From contig OY743174.1 in assembly GCA_963555705.1 (NCBI GenBank), forward strand, positions 57,186,234 to 57,250,233: DNA of 64,000 bases, in the 5' to 3' direction. The position numbers and the translations under genes were made by a program. A model generated the notes under the pieces. The model saw only the letters and a list, made by a program, of their open reading frames with translations. It did not search any database and was not told where the DNA came from. Positions 1 to 12,359 of the stretch are shown here, in pieces (position 1 is the first letter of the stretch; each line of letters opens with the position of its first letter). The stretch comes from Ligustrum vulgare (lineage: Eukaryota; Streptophyta; Magnoliopsida; Lamiales; Oleaceae).

Positions 1-1754
1 TTCTCCTCCTTTCTTTTCTCTTTACACAAAATCCATATTATATTGTAAACCAAATTATGATTATTCCACTCAATTATTCCACATGATTCCCCTCCCCAAA
101 TTATGATGTTTTATCACTTTTTATTAAAACCTATCTATCCACCATCTCTTTCTCTATTTTTATACGTTCTTCATCATGCTCATCACATCCTTGGCCAACT
201 CCACAAGCTTTCTTTTCCACAAGTTCATCATCATGGTGTCTCAAAGACATAATGATTCACACACCAATTTTTCCACTTTATTCCAACTCATCTCCACTAC
301 AATCCTCCATTTATGAATCCACTAGTCACAGCCTCCTCTATCACCACTTTCGTTCATTATCTACACAACACTGTCAATCATCATCATCAGTCATAGCCAA
401 TTCTACAATTTTCATCAACACCATTTCACAAACCTCCATCGGTCAGTTGAACTTAGATTTGATTTTATCCCTACCTCACCAATTCACCATCTTCATTCAT
501 GGCCAACACAACATTCAGCCTCCTTCCAACTTCATTGCAGCCTAGCACCTGTAAATTCCAGCAAAACCATTTGCCAAGTTGAACTCTAAAACCATCATCG
601 CATTGGCACCACTGCAACCTTTTCCACCATAGCAGTTGATCCACCATCGCCGGCATCTTCATCACCACCTCCATCTCCAACCACCAAGAACGCTGAACCA
701 CCATCGAACCACTACAGAATCACAACCAACCTGCACCTACTGCTTCCTCACAAAACGCACCACAGTCGCCACCACCATCCAATCGATCGAATACAACCTC
801 AACCTCACTGCCCATTTTGTAATTTCCATTTTTGAGCCCCCTCTCATTCGAACCATCATCAACATCATCACCATCGCAAACCACAATCCCAAACAGTCAC
901 TGCCTTCCACCACTCCACCAAATGACCCCCACTACTGCCCTCATAAATCAAAATCAAAACCCAATAATAGATCAATTACTTACCTCTACCGTTAATTTCT
1001 CGCCGGAAAAACAAAGATCCAAGATTCGATTTTCACTTCGATTTCGCACCTAACCTCGCACCTGAAACCAAATCAGAACTCCCACTCTTTTTCCGTCGCT
1101 CGCCACACCTTACGCCTACGGTTCGCCGGCGTTCCACCGGCTGTAGCCCGGACTTCACCCTCCGTCTGCCCTCCGTCTCTCACTTCCTCGCTGTTTTCAC
1201 GTAAATGAGGGAGAGAGAGTGTTGAAAGTGAAAGTAAAGAAGCTGAGATATATATTTAATTTTCAGAAATTGCAGCTTGGTCCCTGAAGTTTTAAAGGTT
1301 TTCAAATCAGTCCTCAACTTTTTAAGTTATCCATTTCAGCCCCAAAGTTTTAAATGATTTACTTCAGCCCTTTAACTTTAAACTCTTTTATTTCAATACC
1401 TGCTGATTTACTTTTAAGCCCAAGTTTCAAAGTATTCATTTTAATCCCTCAACTTTCAAAATATCTATTTTAGTCCCTGAACTTTCAAAAGTATTCATTT
1501 TAGTCCCTTAACTTTCAAAACATCAATTTTAGTCCTCAAATTATAATTTATCATTTTGAACTATATATTCGATATACTAAAGTGACTTATTGGCTAAGAC
1601 GAAGCGTACGGAGAATTTAAAGAAATTGAAGTCATTCCCGCTCAACTTTGCACTCGTCGGATTTGAGGTAGACTCGCACTTATTAATTGATTTAAATTAT
1701 GATTTCATATAAATGTCATGTGACTTGTGAAAGTCAATTTTTAAGAAAAAAAAA

Positions 1755-1868
1755 CAAGTATGTTTTTATGAAAGGTAAATATACCTTATGTTGTTATGAA
1801 AAGTAAGTATGTTTTTATGAAAAGAAAATATACTTTATGTTTTTACGAAAAGTAAGTATACCCTATGC
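1755..1868. repeat. Short tandem repeat, 'aagtatgtttttatgaaa' units
   Basis: Three to four imperfect copies of a roughly 30-bp unit containing AAGTATGTTTTTATGAAA followed by a TATACCTTATG-like segment. It lies inside the LTR-type element. Confidence 0.6.
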
Positions 1869-1989
1869 TTCACGAAAATGTTTTTTTTGGATCATTGCTA
1901 TGAAATCAATCTACCAAGATTGTTTTGGGTCCCATATGATAAGTTATGATATGTTAAGGGGACCGGAGTTTTAGTAGCGCTACACATAA

Positions 1990-2397
1990 GAATTCTTGCC
2001 ACCTAAGTTCGGTAACATTCTTGTGTCTCCTATGTTTATGAGGATTTGCCACGAAGTTCGGTAAAATTCCTGTGTTTCCATATGTTTATGAGGATTTACC
2101 ACCTAAGTTCGGTAAAATTCCTGTCGCATATGTTTATGAGGATTTCGATCCTATCTTATGTTATGATGCAATTGATCCCTATGAATTTCAAAAATTATGC
2201 TTGGTATACTTACTACATAAGAATTCTTGCCACCTAAGTTCGGTAAAATTCTAGGATTTCGATCTTATCCTATGTTATGATGAAAACTTACTGTTATTAT
2301 GATTTTACTGCATAAAGAATTCTTGCCACCTAAGTTCGGTAAAGTTCTTGTGTCTATTTATGTTTATGAGGATTTCAATCCTATCTTATGTTATGCT
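1990..2397. repeat. Minisatellite with GCCACCTAAGTTCGGTAAA core
   Basis: Five imperfect copies of a 50-100 bp unit. Each carries the core CCACCTAAGTTCGGTAAAAT, and most continue to TATGTTTATGAGGATTT. Copies start near 1990, 2048, 2098, 2219 and 2314. Two of them include an extra segment with 'cctatcttatgttatgatg'. Two short ORFs (2046-2254) are products of the repeat and are not called as genes. Confidence 0.75.
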
Positions 2398-3032
2398 TTC
2401 AAAAGAAATTATGCTTGGCATAATTAAAATGTTTTTATAAGTATATGGTTTTCAAAGAGCTGTTTTCAAAGAGCTATTTTCAAAGAGCCTATGATTTGTA
2501 AAATATGTCCCGTGCTGTAATGCACAATATGAGTTTTATCAAGAGCAGTTTTATAAAGAAGCTCTATCAATGCCCGTTTTATAAAGAGCCGGGATTTATG
2601 TGTTTAATCATCTTATAAATTAAATTAATTTGCGATGAGTTTACTGAGTATTTCCCCCATGAAATACTCACCCTACTTTTAACAGTTTTGCAGATTTCGG
2701 AGACGGTGGCGAGCGATGAATGATGGTGGCAATAATCGTTGAACGGTTGAAAGTTTGACGTTAATGATTTCCGTATTTTCCAAACAATCGAATAATTTAG
2801 AGAAGTTCATTTATTTGAGAAATTATGATATTGGCAATTTCTTTACAATATTAATGGTTCGATTTACTATTTCAAATGGTTTCATAAATGTTTTCAAATT
2901 TAGCGGCCATTACAGTTTATTTAATGTTGCCAAAAAATGAATTTCAATTATTTCTTCCGCAAAAATATTATTCGAAAAATTTAGACAGAAAATGACGTAG
3001 TGAATCGGGTATACGGAACTCGGGGCGCTACA

Positions 3033-3260
3033 TCTACTCCTTGTTAAACCATCAGGAGAGTTAGCTTCCTGCTTTATGAATCCAAATCTATCAACTTTTG
3101 GAAGTGCAGCGGATCCTGCCTCATGTTCATCCACTTTTTTCTTTTCCATCACGCTGCTTAATGAAAAATCCAACACCGAAATTTGATAGTATAGGTTTAC
3201 ATGCAAAAATCCCACACATTCTCCAGTTCCAACATCAAATACCGCAGATTTTCGAACTCT
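3033..3260 (-). pseudogene. First coding exon of a TBC/Rab-GAP-like gene, cut by a retroelement
   Basis: On the minus strand an ATG at 3149-3147 opens a frame reading MEKKKVDEHEAG, then PKVDRFGFIKQE and NSPDGLTRS, up to the retroelement edge at 3033. This matches my memory of the N-terminus of plant TBC-domain Rab GTPase-activating proteins of the At3g02460/At5g15930 type, which begin with a charged stretch followed by VDRFGF(L/M)KQE. A good splice acceptor (TTTCATTCAG, 3270-3261) lies upstream, so 3260-3150 would be 5' UTR. The reading frame runs straight into the LTR terminus, so the element appears to sit in coding sequence. The catalytic TBC domain is not in the window; it would lie left of base 1 if it survives. 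Family assignment is from memory of a short segment. Confidence 0.5.
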
Positions 3261-5289
3261 CTGAATGAAAGACAAGAATTGTTTTTTTATCAATCAAGCT
3301 AGATAACTAAACTAGTTACACACGGCTCAAACTAATACAATAAATCAAAACTATTTGTACATTTGAATTTAAGTACGCAAAATGCAAATCTGACAAATGC
3401 CAACGAAATGCTAACAGCTATTTCAATTTGTGATTCATATAACGCAAGAAGAAAATAAAAACATAGAAATAACATGAATGAAAACGATGCGGTTAAATAA
3501 AAAATTCTTAATTCGTGTTAAAATCAAATGTATGGCATAAAAAGCAACATTAGCATACATAAAACGTGAAACGGCGTTATTCTCTTCGTATGAAATATTA
3601 ACATATACATAATATATAATAAAATAAAATAAAATAACGAAAATAATTAAAATCAACTAGAAAAGGAGAGAAAACAATTAAATTGACAGGAATCAACATA
3701 ATTACTGGAGAATCAGGAGCGGTCGGCCTATTCTATTTTCTGATATTTTGTTGTAAATCATGACGGCAGAATCATTTTATTCAAATAATTATTCTGTAAA
3801 GCGCAGAGAGGTATTGAAATTCTGGTGCCGCGGGAGCTTTGTTACGTTACGGCGTCATTGTCCAGCCCCAGCATGAGGAAACTCCAGCCAATTTTGAAGG
3901 CAAAACGTTGGACCTTTTTCTAAACGGAGATTAACAAAAGTAATCTATATAATATATTATTGATGAGTCAACCTCAGTCAACTTCACTCAACTTCACCGT
4001 TTCCCTCCAAAACTCTTGTGTTATGTGCAGATTTTATTTATTTATTTATTTATTTTCAATTTTTGGGAACTTCAATATTTATCATGTTCACATTATTCAT
4101 ATCTCTCATCCAATAATCAACTTCAAAACTCACTTCAAAAATAGTTGGCCCTTCAATCTTTATTTATTATTTTCAAAATCACTGACGTCTACTTACATTC
4201 TTCAATATTTATTGTGTTTATATGACTTCTATTTCCCGCCGCCTAATTACACTAGAAAGTCAGTTATTATTTTTTTTCCTTTTTCGCTTTTTCAGAATGT
4301 CTTTCATTTTTTTCCCGTTTTTCAAAATCTGTTTATTCATTTTTATTTTCTATATTTTTTTTTTCCATTTCTCGATATACAACCTCTTTCATTTCTGTTA
4401 TATATAATTATTATGAAGATATACACAATAATAAAAGATTCAATTAAAGGGTTATTTTTTTTAAAAAAAATGTGTATTGTTTAACATGACCCTCCACTCC
4501 ACCTTCTATTTATCACGTTTTATAATTCAAAATTTCTGGTGCGGTGGTAATGATTATTAGTTATTAATATTACAAACCAGTTGAAAATAAAAAATCGTAA
4601 ATTATTCTTTGAAAAAGTAAAAAAGATTGACACTACTCTTTTCTTCAAGATCTGTGATATTTTGAGTCGTTGAACATAGATTTGAGTTTCTGAAAAAAAA
4701 AGAAAAAATATTAAAACAATAATATTGTAGAAAAAGCTTCGAAAACAATATAGAATGTAAAATTATTTTGGACTAATAAGAGGATTTGTTAATAGTCTAT
4801 TTATATTATGTTCTAAATTTCTCTGCTGGGGTTGCAATGTGTTAACTAATGTTGGGCTATTTAGAATAGCTTTGGTTGGATAGATATGTTAATGGTTTCG
4901 GCCGTTGAGTGAAGAAAAAACATATAATTCATGGGTCAATATATATATTTGATGAAATTGTATATCACATTGTATAAAAAATAATAATAACAAGAAACTA
5001 CAATTATTATTTTTTAAAATTTGCTTTTACCGAGAAGTTGTTTTTTATTTTTTATAATATAAGAACGACAATTTATTTGGTTTTACTTATTTATATTTGG
5101 TTTTTTTGTATCAAAATCTCTCTTTTCATAAAAAAAAATGTGTTCTTCTAATGTTTTCAATCTTACAAATAAATATTTGTGTTCAGTTATACAAATTCAA
5201 TGTAAAATTTTCATCTATTATATTTTATCTTTTATATGCATGATCTCTATTATTAACTTTTTCATCTATTGTTTGAATGTTTAGAGTAC
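3261..5289. other. AT-rich non-coding stretch; possible 5' region of the TBC-like gene
   Basis: No gene is supported. The segment 3695-3930 is less AT-rich than its surroundings and could be a non-coding first exon or promoter of the minus-strand TBC-like gene (inference only). The ORF at 3960-4484 is a Phe/Ile/Tyr-rich translation of T-rich DNA. From about 4500 on the sequence is AT-rich and grades into the Helitron-like segment. Confidence 0.4.
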
Positions 5290-5364
5290 ATGAATACTGG
5301 AGATCCTACATTTAAGTGTTCATTTTGCAAGGCGAATTTTTTTGTTCGAGGAGATAGTGAATAA
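5290..5364 (+). pseudogene. Helitron Rep/helicase N-terminal remnant
   Basis: A 24-codon frame reads MNTGDPTFKCSFCKA before a stop. It resembles the xxxGDPxYxCxxCxA zinc-binding segment near the start of plant Helitron RepHel proteins, and is paralogous to the better remnant at 58595 (MDHGDPSYKCEFCKT). The rest has decayed. It lies about 370 bp upstream of a recognisable Helitron 3' end on the same strand. Confidence 0.5.
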
Positions 5365-5704
5365 TCGTTACAAAACTTGACGATCATATTCTATGATGTC
5401 AAATTCTATCTGAAAGTAATGCAGGATACAAGTTCTTTATTCCAAGGATATCGTTGAGCAATTCGAATTTTAGGATACTTATTGGATTTCAAAAAAAAAA
5501 AATCATTGATGGTGTCATATATGCTATGACTATCAATAAGAGTCAGGCGCAATCATTTTCGCATGTATGACTTCTCCCTAAAAATTTGATATTTATACAT
5601 GAAACTAATAAATGATGAACTTATATCTTATTTGTGAATGTTATTTATTTTGTTTAAGGATTCATTTAATTTCGAATAGGATTATCTTTATTTAGACGTT
5701 TCTT

Positions 5705-5733
5705 CCCGTGCATCGCACGGGATGATTCACTAG
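5705..5733 (+). mobile_element. Helitron 3' terminus (hairpin plus CTAG)
   Basis: A perfect 7-bp stem, CCCGTGC (5705-5711) and GCACGGG (5715-5721) with a 3-nt loop, is followed 8 nt later by CTAG (5730-5733) and then T. A GC-rich hairpin just before CTRR, with T outside, is the diagnostic 3' end of Helitrons. The body to the left, including the RepHel remnant at 5290, is probably the same non-autonomous element; its 5' end was not found. Confidence 0.7.
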
Positions 5734-5939
5734 TAATAAATAAATAATCAATATCTATATCTATATTTTATATGTAAAGGCACAATAGTCTGTCCAGTGT
5801 AAATACAAAATAATTTACTGTGAATTGTGAATGCAAAATTTGGATGGATGTAAATGTATTTATTGCTTTAATTATACACACACAAATATAAATAATAATA
5901 ATAATAACAACAACAATAATAATAATAAAAAAAATAAGA

Positions 5940-7205
5940 ACTAATATTGTGGTAAATACTAAATAATGGTTAATATTTTTGTAGCATTTTTAATTTTAAT
6001 AATTGTGTAAAGATTATATGTATAATAATTTCTTGACCTCTAATGTTGCTTAATCGTCGTATCTTTGATGGGTTACGATAAAATACATATTTATAGTTAT
6101 TGTGATTGGTGTTTTGAATGAAAATTAAGAAAAATGTTAAATATGCGAAACAAATGCAGAAGTTGTAATAAATATATTGATACCTTTAACAAATATCAAT
6201 ATTTGTACGTACAATATTACATCAGACATGATATACAATTAAAAACTGCAAAATTTACATTTTCAATGAAATTAATAGTAACTTAAAAATTATTAAAATC
6301 AACAGTAGTATATTTTTTTAATTATATAAATTGACATTTATCATTCAATGAAGTTTTCGATAATTTTGATTAGTTATGTTGGTTTTATATTTTAATAATT
6401 ATTGTAATAGAAAATTATTTTTATATCTTTTGTTTTTGCGTTGATTATGTATAATAATTAAATCTTAAGAATGTTTATCGATATTGAGGATAGTAATTTC
6501 AGTTCATCACACTGATGAAAATCTGCTGTATATAAAAGTTGAATAGTCTGACAGAATTTAATTCTTAAATTTATATTTCAATATTATAGTAAATAATTAA
6601 TTTGATGTTATTGTTATTTGTATATATATATAAGTACTAATATTATTATTTTATGGTAAATACTAAAAAATTTCTTGATCTTCAATATTGTTCAATTTTC
6701 GTATATTTGATGAATTAATATTAAACACATATTTATTGTTTATTGTGATTTTTGAACGAAAATTGAGAAAAAGTTAAGTATGTAAGGCAAATGCAGAAGT
6801 TATAAAAAATATATTTATATCTTGAACAAGCATCAATATTTATATTCATAATATTACATCTAACGTGATATACAATTAAAAAACTACAAAATTTGCATTA
6901 TCATTCAATGAAGTTTTCGATAAATTTAGATTATTTATGTTGTTTTTAAATTTTAATAATTGATGTAATAAAAAATTATTTTTGTATCTTTTTTATTTGT
7001 GTTGATTATGTATAATCATTAAATTTTATGAATGTTTATCTATATTGCGGATAGTAATTTCAATTCATCACAATGGAGGAAATCTTTATCTTTATTATAT
7101 ATAAAACTATGATAGTTTGGTAGAATTTAATTCTTGAATTCTTTATGTTTTAGTATTATAGTAAATAATTAATATGATGTTATTGTTATTTGTATAGTCT
7201 GATTA
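5940..7205 (+). repeat. Two tandem copies of a 570-700 bp AT-rich Helitron-like unit
   Basis: Unit A (about 5940-6635) and unit B (about 6636-7205) are diverged copies. Shared landmarks in the same order include 'tggtaaatacta', a 'tttcttgacctctaatgttg'-like block (6030, 6672), 'caaatgcagaagtt' (6152, 6788), 'attcaatgaagttttcgataa' (6344, 6903) and 'gatgttattgttatttgtata' (6603, 7176). No coding sequence. The region near 6505 and 7065, where a Helitron end would fall by alignment to the next units, is degenerate. Confidence 0.6.
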
Positions 7206-9290
7206 TAATTATTTTTATTATTAACGTTAATATTGAATGAGTTCAATCAATATTTTTAATTATCAGTATTAAAATTATTATTTAATTATTGATTTTTATT
7301 TATTTTTTGTTCTCAATATTATAAAAACCCTATGTGTAGCCATCAATAATTAAATTGTGTTTTATTAAATATTTTAATAAATTAAGACTTTGTCCAACAA
7401 CTATATTTTTGTTTTGATGTAAAATGTATGGTTGAAAAATAGTTTTGAAAATATGTGGTTAAAAAGTTGGTTGAAAAAATGTGTTGTTTATAAATAATTT
7501 ATAGAAAAAATTATTGAATGAATGTTAATTTTGAAGAGTTAATGCTTTGATTTTTTTTTAGTTAATAATATTAATAGAATGATTAATATTTTTTAATCAT
7601 TATTAATTTTAATAAAAATTTTAAAGATGATAGGGTATAATTTTCGGTATAATTCCGTTATCTCCAACTTTACTCGGTTGTTGTATCATGATAATCGCTA
7701 GATTTTCAAAATTATTATTTTTACTACTTATTTTTGTAAATAAAGTTTTATTGGTTAAATTCAGATATTTTGACTATTTCTTTTTTAATTATTGTGATTG
7801 ATGTTTTTGAATAAAAATTAAAAAGTACGTTAAATACAAGAGGCAAATATACAAGTTATGAGAAATATGCTAATACATTTCACATGCATCAATATCCATG
7901 TACATAATATTATATCAAATATGATATACCATTAAAAAATTACTAAATTTACATTTTCAATGAAGTTATTAATAATTCATAAAATTTTTTGAAATCAATA
8001 ATAATTTATTTTTTAAATATATAAATTGACGTTTACTATTCAATTTTTTTTTTAATAATTTGAATTACTTATGTTATTTTTTAAATTCTAATAATTATTG
8101 TAATACATAATTCTTTTTTATGCATTTATATATGTGTTGATTATGTATAAGTACTAAAAATTTTCGAATACTTATTAAAATCGATATTGCGAATAATAAA
8201 TTTTGTGCATAGCACGGGTGAAATACTAGTTAATACTAATACCAAATGGGTTCAATCAATTTTTTTAGTTATTATTATTAATATTATTATTAAATTATTG
8301 ATTTTTTATTTATTTTTTTGTTCTTTATGTTATAAATCCTATGTGTAGCCGTCAATATTAAAATTGTTTTTTAATTATTAATGATCAAATTATTTATTAC
8401 CTTTAATATTACAAATCATATTTTCTGAAGTATAGTTATATATATTAAGTATTTTAATAAATTAAGCCTCTGTTCAGCGACTATATTTTTGTTTTTGAGA
8501 TAAAATGTGTGGTTGAAAAATAGTTTTGAAAAAATATACGTGGTTAAAAAGTTGGTTGAAAAAATGTGTTGCTTATAAATAATTTACAGAAAAGGTTATT
8601 GAACGAAAACTAATATTAAAGAGTGAACGTTTTAGTTTCTTTTTAGTTAATAATATTAATAAAATGAATAATATTTTGTAACGATTAACGTGGTATAAGA
8701 TTTTGGGTATAATATTGCGATCTCCAACTTTACTATGTTGTCATATCACAATAAATGCAATATTTTCAAAATTATTATTTCGACTACTTATTTTTCTAAT
8801 AAAGTTTCATTGGTTACATTCAAATATTTTGACTACTTATTTTCTAATTATTGTGATTGATGTTTTTGAATGAAAACTAAAAATTTATGTTAAATAAGAG
8901 AGGCAAATATAGAAGTTAAGAGAAATATTTTAATACATTTCACATGTATCAATATTCGTACACATGTTATTACATCAAGTATGATGTACCATTAAAAAAA
9001 ATACTAAATTTGCATTTTCAATGAAGTTAATGATAATTCATATAAATTATTGAAATCAATAGTCATTTATTATTTAAATATATAAATTGATGGTTACTAT
9101 TCAAAGAAGTTTTTAATATTTTGAATTAGTTATGTTATTTTTTAAATTCTAATGATTATTGTAATAAAAAATTATTTTTTACGCATTTATATATGTGTTG
9201 ATTATGTATAAGTATTAAAAGTTTACGAATATTATTGAAGTCGATATTGTGGATAACAATTTTCGTGTATCGTATATGAGAAATACTAGC
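7206..9290 (+). repeat. Direct tandem duplication of a ~1.03-kb Helitron-like unit, both ending in CTAG
   Basis: Units 7206-8230 and 8231-9290 align end to end: 'gttcaatcaat' (7241, 8250), 'ctatgtgtagcc' (7330, 8340), a MITE-like core 'gtggttaaaaagttggttgaaaaa' (7457, 8541), 'gatataccattaaaaa' versus 'gatgtaccattaaaaa', and 'tgtgttgattatgtataagta'. Each unit ends with AAATACTAG (CTAG at 8226-8229 and 9286-9289). The first is preceded by GTGCATAGCAC, a recognisable Helitron 3' hairpin; in the second it has decayed. The distal halves also match the units at 5940-7205, making four related units in a row. No coding potential. Confidence 0.65.
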
Positions 9291-9808
9291 TATTTTGAAT
9301 GTTAGCTTAATAAAAAAAATCAGGTGTCATATAATAATAAATAATCTAACATCATAAAATATTACGCAAATCAAAAAGTAATTAGTGCATAGACAAATCA
9401 AATTAATTTATGAGCATATTTTATAATAAAAAATTAATATTATATAAGTTTAAACAAAAAATTAATTTTTGATCTTTCGAAAGAGTAGTTGAAATATTTA
9501 TTATATATTCTTAGTTAGAATATAATTAAAAAACTAACTTTCTTATTATATGAATTAATTAATTGTTTTTAATAAGTATTTAAGAGTGCTATTGAGAAAA
9601 AGGAGAAAAATATTTAAATGTATTATAGATTAATATTAGTATCTCATAATAATTGAATTTAATAAAAATAAATTAAATGTTAAGTGTAATATTGACTGAA
9701 AACATAACAATTTAAGGCAAAATGAAAAATCAAAAGTTTCTCGCTCATCCTCATTTTAATATATTTTTTTGTATTGTACGTATATATTAAAGATTAAGTG
9801 ATAGTATG

Positions 9809-9882
<74 letters not shown>

Positions 9883-11031
9883 GGTATATTAGGTAATTAA
9901 AAGTTTATTCACAATTCACCCTTATCCGTATAAAGGAGACTTTATGCTAGAAGGAAGAGAAAGATAGGCTCTACGGGCTAGACCCTCAGAAATGTCCAAC
10001 CTTATGTTTTTTGGGCTCACTCTATATAACTATAACTAGTTGTCTAAATGTGATTTGCACATTAATTGTCCATATGAAGTAATTTTTTAAAATTATGACT
10101 GACAAAAATTTTGAGTTTTTTCTCAAGAAAATAAGTACAAAAATCCAAGACAAATAGAATTAACAAAATTGAATAATTTATAACGTTTAAACAATGTTTC
10201 TGAAACCATATTGTATTCGCTCAATCAAAATATTGGCTAGACTGAATTATTTGATGAAAATAGATATAAGCTTCGAGTCGAGAACAACGTCGATAATATT
10301 TGTGAATAAATTATAAGTTTTATTTATATAATATTTGAAATATTTTAAAAAGAACAAAAAAAAATCAATGAAAATTTAATACCAGATATTTTGTCTACGT
10401 AACAAAGTTTGGGACTTGTGAGAATTTAACAATACATAAATTTGATAATTTTAGTGAGATCTAATCTTCAATCTCTTAATTTTTTTATTTTTTATTTTTT
10501 TGTTGATTTTAATTTCAGTGTGCATATTTGGAAATGTATGATTACTATTTATCTAATTTTTTATGATAACGTTGATATATTTTTCTCTTCTAAAGCTTGA
10601 GAGTGAAATTTTCAATTTTGGCAAAAAATAGTGAAGCAAAAATTTGGTACCCTGTAAGTATTTAAAAGACAACATATTTGTTTAATATCTAAAATTTATT
10701 AAAATAAAGATAGACAAATATAATGGGAAATATTATGTATTCATTAACAAAAAATTCAAAATAAGTTTTGAAACTTTCATATGTACATGTATGTTTTAAT
10801 GGAATATGTAAAGATATTGAAATTTTTTATAATTCCAATCTTCATCATATACAATCAGATTTCATAACAACATATGCTTTATACTTTTATTTGTGGACAA
10901 AACCATTCGATTTATTAAAAAATCAAATTTGAGAGAAATGATGTCTCGGAAAAGTTAAGCAAAATATGATGTTAGACTTTTAACCCCTTTTGATATAATG
11001 AGCTATATTGGGTAATAATATAGGTTGTGTT
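9291..11031. other. AT-rich non-coding stretch with (TA)n
   Basis: I see no gene, no clear transposon termini and no recognisable RNA here. The only structured feature is the TA microsatellite at 9815-9879. Confidence 0.5.
9815..9879. repeat. (TA)n microsatellite, ~32 units
   Basis: An uninterrupted alternation of T and A lies between TGTATG and GAGGG. It is a typical slippage microsatellite. Confidence 0.95.
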
Positions 11032-11699
11032 TGTTGGATCGATTTGAACAATAGAAAAAAAATAATCAAAATGTAAATGCAAGAACGCCAGGATTTTTGG
11101 GTCCGAAGACCCTGGATGTTCGATAATTCAAGAATCATCTATGTTCCTCGTTGAGCAATTCATTAAATTTGGATTTACACTCAAATTCCACTAGGCACAT
11201 CAAGAAGTTCATCGCATTACAAGATTGATATAAAGAACACTTAAAAATATTCCTAAAAGCGAATTCTACACCTCACCAAACAATAAATCAAATCGGATTT
11301 CACCAAGAATAAACTCTTGTTTCGATGTTTTACACCTATTGTAAAACCACTATAATCACCAAGAACAAAGATATTCTAATCACCAAGAAAGGAGATAGCA
11401 AAGGGAGAACTACAATTAGACCTCATCAATAAGTCTTGTTCAAACCCGTAACCTAAAAATGCCCCACCAAAATTAGAGTAAAGAATAGGAGAGTTCGATT
11501 CTATTGTGTTAGAGAGAAAATGGAATGCCTGCTTCATATTTTCTTGTGTCCCATCAATTCTATCATCATCCCACGAACACCAAATGCAAGGAGTGTATAT
11601 ATAGAGAAGTACCTAAATTATGTAGGTCAAAAACCATTATAGGCCCAAAGTGCTAAAAACGAGTTTTGATACTTGAAAGTGAGTAGCACATTTCCAACA
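11032..11699. mobile_element. Solo LTR, 668 bp, flanked by GTGTT target duplications
   Basis: It begins TGTTGG (11032) and ends CCAACA (11699), a perfect 6-bp terminal inverted repeat of the TG...CA type. The flanks are GTGTT at 11027-11031 and GTGTT at 11700-11704, a perfect 5-bp target-site duplication. An internal 'gtgtatatatagag' near 11595 could be the TATA region. There is no gag-pol and no second LTR, so it is a solo LTR, the usual product of LTR-LTR recombination. The LTR length would suit a Copia or a small Ty3 element; superfamily and orientation are not determined. Confidence 0.85.
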
Positions 11700-11704
11700 G
11701 TGTT

Positions 11705-12354
11705 GAATTCATTTTAGTGTAAAAAAATACATGAATGTCAAGGGTTCCCGAATTATAAACTTGTTAATGAAAATTAGTAATTAAGAGTTATATATAACAA
11801 TGTAAATGTATTAGATTGAAGATTATAATGCGAGTGATTTTGGTTATAGAGTTAGAGTCGTATATACTTTTATTGAATTAAAATGATATTGTTGACAAAT
11901 GAAAAAATAATAGAATATTAAAAATATATTTTATTCATATTTCTTACAACTTTCTTTATGATAGTGTATTAATATAATTATATTTGTATTTAGTGATAAT
12001 AAATAATAATTTGAAATAAATCAACAAAAAATAAAAATGAAAAATTGGAAGTTTTATGCTTTATTTGAAAGACTTTTAGTAAGAAAGTAAAGATGTTAGA
12101 TTGTTAAAATGAAAAAAAATAATATTAAAAATAATTATTTATTAATTAACATTAAGGGTAAATATGAAGTTATAAAAAAGTTACGATGGTAGAAACGTCC
12201 AAAAAAGATTTCCCCTTTAAGTCGCTTTTAGAAGTTGTATATGTATAGATGTAGATAGATAGATATATTGTATATTGTAGATGTAGATAGATAAATGTAG
12301 ATTGTAGATGTACGTAGTAAATGTAGGTGCAAATGTAGAGTTATTTAAGCGTGT
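11705..12354. other. AT-rich non-coding spacer with GATA/GTAGAT-rich tract
   Basis: No gene seen. From about 12236 to 12335 the sequence is a degenerate GTAGAT/GATAGATA-type simple repeat. A 78-codon minus-strand frame across it is a repeat artefact. Confidence 0.5.
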
Positions 12355-12359
12355 GCTTG

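Larger units (their letters stand above)
1..3032 (+). mobile_element. Right part of an LTR-type retroelement, family ending GGGGCGCTACA
   Basis: The right boundary at 3032 is marked by GGGGCGCTACA, the complement of the TGTAGCGCCCC terminus common in plant Ty3-type LTRs, followed directly by unrelated gene-like sequence. Inside are monotonous pyrimidine-rich lines of the 'tttagtccctgaactttcaaa' type (1273-1545) and a block around 2640-2740 that matches, in inverse orientation, the element at 62496-64000. The left boundary lies outside the window or was not recognised. ORFs between 252 and 1053 are low-complexity His/Ser/Thr-rich and I do not accept them as genes. Element class is inferred from the terminus; no gag-pol is visible. 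Confidence 0.55.

Noticed and set aside
252..1053. Overlapping His/Ser/Pro-rich frames
   Set aside because: Low-complexity CCA/CAT-rich DNA within the retroelement; frames overlap on both strands without domain features.
3960..4484. 174-codon Phe/Tyr-rich frame
   Set aside because: Translation of T-rich DNA; no motif and no gene context.
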